Below are positions 39,103 to 40,807 of a stretch of DNA of 40,807 bases, piece after piece. The position numbers and the translations under genes are program-made. The notes beneath the pieces are model-generated. The model saw nothing but the letters and a program-made list of their open reading frames with translations. It was not told where the DNA came from and did not search any database. Numbering within the stretch: the first letter of the stretch is position 1; each line of letters begins with the position of its first letter. Source of the DNA: Verrucomicrobiota bacterium (GTDB lineage Bacteria > Verrucomicrobiota > Kiritimatiellia > RFP12 > UBA1067); assembly GCA_022704145.1 (NCBI GenBank), contig JAKJGY010000015.1:1-40807 (forward strand). Direction: 5' to 3'.

Positions 39103-39119
39103 CTCCAGGTATACTGGAG
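39103..39119. repeat. Hairpin between ridA and dprA
   Basis: CTCCAG-GTATA-CTGGAG, perfect 6-bp stem in the gap between the ridA stop side and the dprA promoter. It has no T tract on the minus strand, so a factor-independent terminator is unlikely. Confidence 0.45.
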
Positions 39120-39157
39120 TGAGGGCTAACTACTTGTCCGGAAGAGGGTTATATATT

Positions 39158-39538
39158 CTACGCGGAAACGCACGCGACCGCCTCGATCTCCACCTTCGCG
39201 CCACGCGGCAACCGGGCCACCTGCACCGTCGAACGTGCGGGGGTGTGCCCGCCGAAGAACTCGGCGTAGACCTTGTTGACCGTCGGAAAGTCGCCGATGT
39301 CCGTCAGGAACACCGTTGTCTTCACCACCTGTGAGAGCCCCGACCCCGCCGCCTCGAGAACAGCCCGCAGGTTCAGCAAGACCTGCATGGTCTGCTCGGC
39401 GGCACCCGCCACCTCGATCACCCCGCTCTTCGGATTGAGCGGGATCTGCCCGGAGCAGAACACCAGCCCGTTCGCCACAATCGCCTGCGCGTAGGGCCCG
39501 ATCGCCTCGGGCGCGCCCGCCGTCTTGACAACCTCCAT
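39158..39538 (-). CDS. ridA: RidA family enamine/imine deaminase
   Basis: A 126-residue single-domain protein of typical length. Active-site residues are present: the arginine R102 in ARSTVQVARLP and the glutamate E118 in VEIEAVA, with GQIPLNPKSG and FLTDIGDF loops. RidA hydrolyses reactive enamines and imines made by PLP enzymes, releasing ammonia. AAAGGAG lies 6 bp before the ATG. It starts 12 bp after the stop of the secreted repeat protein, so those two are probably co-transcribed. Confidence 0.93.
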   Translation of the reverse strand: MEVVKTAGAPEAIGPYAQAIVANGLVFCSGQIPLNPKSGVIEVAGAAEQTMQVLLNLRAVLEAAGSGLSQVVKTTVFLTDIGDFPTVNKVYAEFFGGHTPARSTVQVARLPRGAKVEIEAVACVSA

Positions 39539-39550
39539 CGTGCGCTCCTT

Positions 39551-40132
39551 TCAGAACCGCCAGTTCACCAGCACCATCGCAGGGGCCACCTCGTCGGGCA
39601 AGCGCGCGAACCAGCCCCGGTTCTGCGCGATCACGTTCACCACGCCCACCTGCACGCCGGCCTCGGCCCTCTGCGTGTAGTTGACCAGCCCGATCTGCAC
39701 GCCGTTCAGGCTGCCGCTGAGGTTGACCAGCCCCGTCTGCAGCCCGGTCATCTGCCCGCCCGTGTAGTTGAGCGCGCTGACCAGCAGCCCGAACACCGGG
39801 CCGCCCTGCCAGCCCGTGACGTCGCCCGAGGCGAGGTTGACGAACGACCAGTGCGCCCCGCGATAGCTCTCCGCATAGTTGACCAGACCCACGCTCAGCC
39901 CGGCGCTGTCGCCGACCGACCCGTTCACCAAGCCCAACGCCAGCGCCGACTGGGGGTTCTCGCCCCAGACGCTCAACGTCAGCCCCTCGATGCGCCGGTC
40001 ACGCCCGTGAAGCGCATGCCCCGGCACCAGGCTCGCCTGAAACGCGGGGCACTCCGCCTCCTGCGCGCACAGCCCGGCCACGCCCAGCGCCGCCGCCACC
40101 CCTACCGCCAACCCTATCGTCCGCCTGAACAT
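39551..40132 (-). CDS. Secreted repeat protein (LA_2272-like GLxxGLVN repeats)
   Basis: A 193-residue protein with a signal peptide (1-24, ending GLCAQ). The mature part has several copies of a roughly 15-20-residue unit built on GLxxGLVN: LALGLVNGSVGD, GLSVGLVNYAES, TGLQTGLVNLSG, NGVQIGLVNYTQ and AGVQVGVVNVIA. This matches the surface repeat class I know as LA_2272-like, whose function is unknown; the periodic beta pattern suggests an outer-membrane or surface protein. GGGGAGG lies 6 bp before the ATG. Its upstream neighbour is a lipid kinase, with an 18-bp gap. Confidence 0.72.
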   Translation of the reverse strand: MFRRTIGLAVGVAAALGVAGLCAQEAECPAFQASLVPGHALHGRDRRIEGLTLSVWGENPQSALALGLVNGSVGDSAGLSVGLVNYAESYRGAHWSFVNLASGDVTGWQGGPVFGLLVSALNYTGGQMTGLQTGLVNLSGSLNGVQIGLVNYTQRAEAGVQVGVVNVIAQNRGWFARLPDEVAPAMVLVNWRF

Positions 40133-40150
40133 CGCGCACCTCCCCCTCGC

Positions 40151-40807
40151 TCACGCCCTTTCGGGGACCACCACCGAAACCGCCGACGGCAGCACATCGA
40201 CCGTCACCGGCGTCCGCCCGATGATGTCGCCGTCAGCCTGCACCACGAGCGGCTTCCTGCTGCGTACGGTCACCTGCCGCGCCGCCACGCGCTCGTGCAT
40301 GATGCGGTTCACGCGCTGCGGCGCGATCCGCTTCAGAAAATAATACCACGGATACTCCAGCGGCGTCTTCATGCACAGCACGCAGATGTCGATGCGGCCG
40401 TCGTCCGCACGCACATCCGGCCCGTTCGGATTGAGCGCCTTCGCCAGGATCCCGCAGTTCGAGATCGCCACGTCCGTCGCCTCGTACACCCCCGTCTCGC
40501 CGTCCACCGTAATCTCCAGCCGCTGCGGCTTGGCCTGCAGCACCTTCCACACCGCCGTCCCCACATAGGCCGACCGCCCGAACAGGCTCTTGCCAAGCCG
40601 CGAGGTCTCGTCGATCACCTCGGCGTTGATCCCCACGCCCGCATTGAGCAGATACGTGCGCCCGCTGATCCGCATCGCGTCGATCCGCCGCGTCGCGTGC
40701 GGCCCCGCCAGCAGCGCCACCGCGTCGCCGAGCGACAGCGGGATCTCCAGCTCGCGCGCGACCAGATTGCCCGTCCCAGCCGGAATGATGCCGAGCGGCG
40801 TGTCGCC
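40151..40807 (-). CDS. Diacylglycerol kinase-like lipid kinase, C-terminal part (partial)
   Basis: The reading frame is open to the window edge; the visible 218 residues are the C-terminal two thirds of a YegS/DagK/sphingosine-kinase family protein. PLGIIPAGTGNLVAREL is the conserved nucleotide-binding motif of the catalytic domain. The second domain includes FGRSAYVGTAVWKVLQ, VAISNCGILAKALNPN, DDGRIDICVLC and the terminal VQADGDIIGRTPVTVDVLP. It phosphorylates a lipid such as diacylglycerol with ATP at the membrane. The start lies beyond 40807. An internal Met at 40720 is not the start. Confidence 0.85.
   Translation of the reverse strand, partial: GDTPLGIIPAGTGNLVARELEIPLSLGDAVALLAGPHATRRIDAMRISGRTYLLNAGVGINAEVIDETSRLGKSLFGRSAYVGTAVWKVLQAKPQRLEITVDGETGVYEATDVAISNCGILAKALNPNGPDVRADDGRIDICVLCMKTPLEYPWYYFLKRIAPQRVNRIMHERVAARQVTVRSRKPLVVQADGDIIGRTPVTVDVLPSAVSVVVPERA

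Noticed and set aside
1-40807. tRNA or rRNA genes
   Set aside because: No TPsiC-arm (GGTTCGAATCC-type) sequence or rRNA block was seen in the gaps between genes.

Overview
The window is about 40.8 kb of GC-rich, densely coding bacterial chromosome. It most resembles a member of the PVC group (Verrucomicrobiota, Kiritimatiellota, Lentisphaerota or Planctomycetota). The reasons are Tat-exported sugar isomerase and oxidoreductase proteins, many secreted glycoside hydrolases, a regulator joining a LacI-type sensor to an AraC-type DNA-binding domain, and several kinds of short low-complexity repeat between genes that I associate with these genomes. This placement is inference; no rRNA or tRNA gene is visible to settle it.

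Layout. (1) 1-1893: the last codons of a protein ending in a topoisomerase-type zinc ribbon, then a VapBC-like toxin-antitoxin pair lying between two diverged 84-bp direct repeats, then about 700 bp of repeats and decayed sequence. (2) 1894-8107, minus strand: a ribose-type sugar ABC transporter (ATPase, permease, binding lipoprotein), a TauE/SafE-family exporter and a secreted GH127 enzyme. The GH127 gene also has its own promoter, with a palindrome over the -35 box. (3) 8178-26369: a saccharide-use locus. It holds a formate/nitrite-type channel, a clan GH-A hydrolase, a Tat-exported isomerase-like protein and oxidoreductase, a GH42-like enzyme, a XylR-type regulator on the other strand, an exported protein built of two copies of an unrecognised domain, a LamG-GH-A hydrolase paralogous to the first, a short-chain dehydrogenase, an MFS transporter, a galactonate-dehydratase-like enolase-superfamily enzyme and a GH50-like hydrolase. 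(4) 26385-31599, minus strand: a type III restriction-modification system with a DinD/Bro-type gene between mod and res. (5) 31839-34057: a TatD-type metal-dependent hydrolase and a class II Fic protein. (6) 34229-40807, minus strand: xerC, topA, dprA, ridA, a secreted repeat protein and the 3' part of a lipid kinase.

How the genes work together. Regions 2 and 3 read as one programme. Secreted hydrolases cut a polysaccharide outside the cytoplasm. The ABC and MFS transporters bring in sugars or sugar acids. The dehydrogenase and dehydratase then feed them into a sugar-acid pathway. GH50-like, GH42-like and galactonate-dehydratase-like members together hint at a galactose-containing polymer, but no substrate can be proved from sequence. 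Region 4 is a defence island. Its Mod protein has a visibly lower-GC central part, as expected of an exchanged target-recognition domain, and a Bro-family coding motif is echoed as a palindrome in front of res. Region 6 is housekeeping; xerC follows topA by 16 bp and shares its operon.

The observations most worth following are the palindrome-promoter pairs (vapB, GH127, fic), the Bro-motif echo at res, the duplicated-domain exported protein, and a TopA that lacks zinc ribbons and carries about 250 residues of helical repeats instead.
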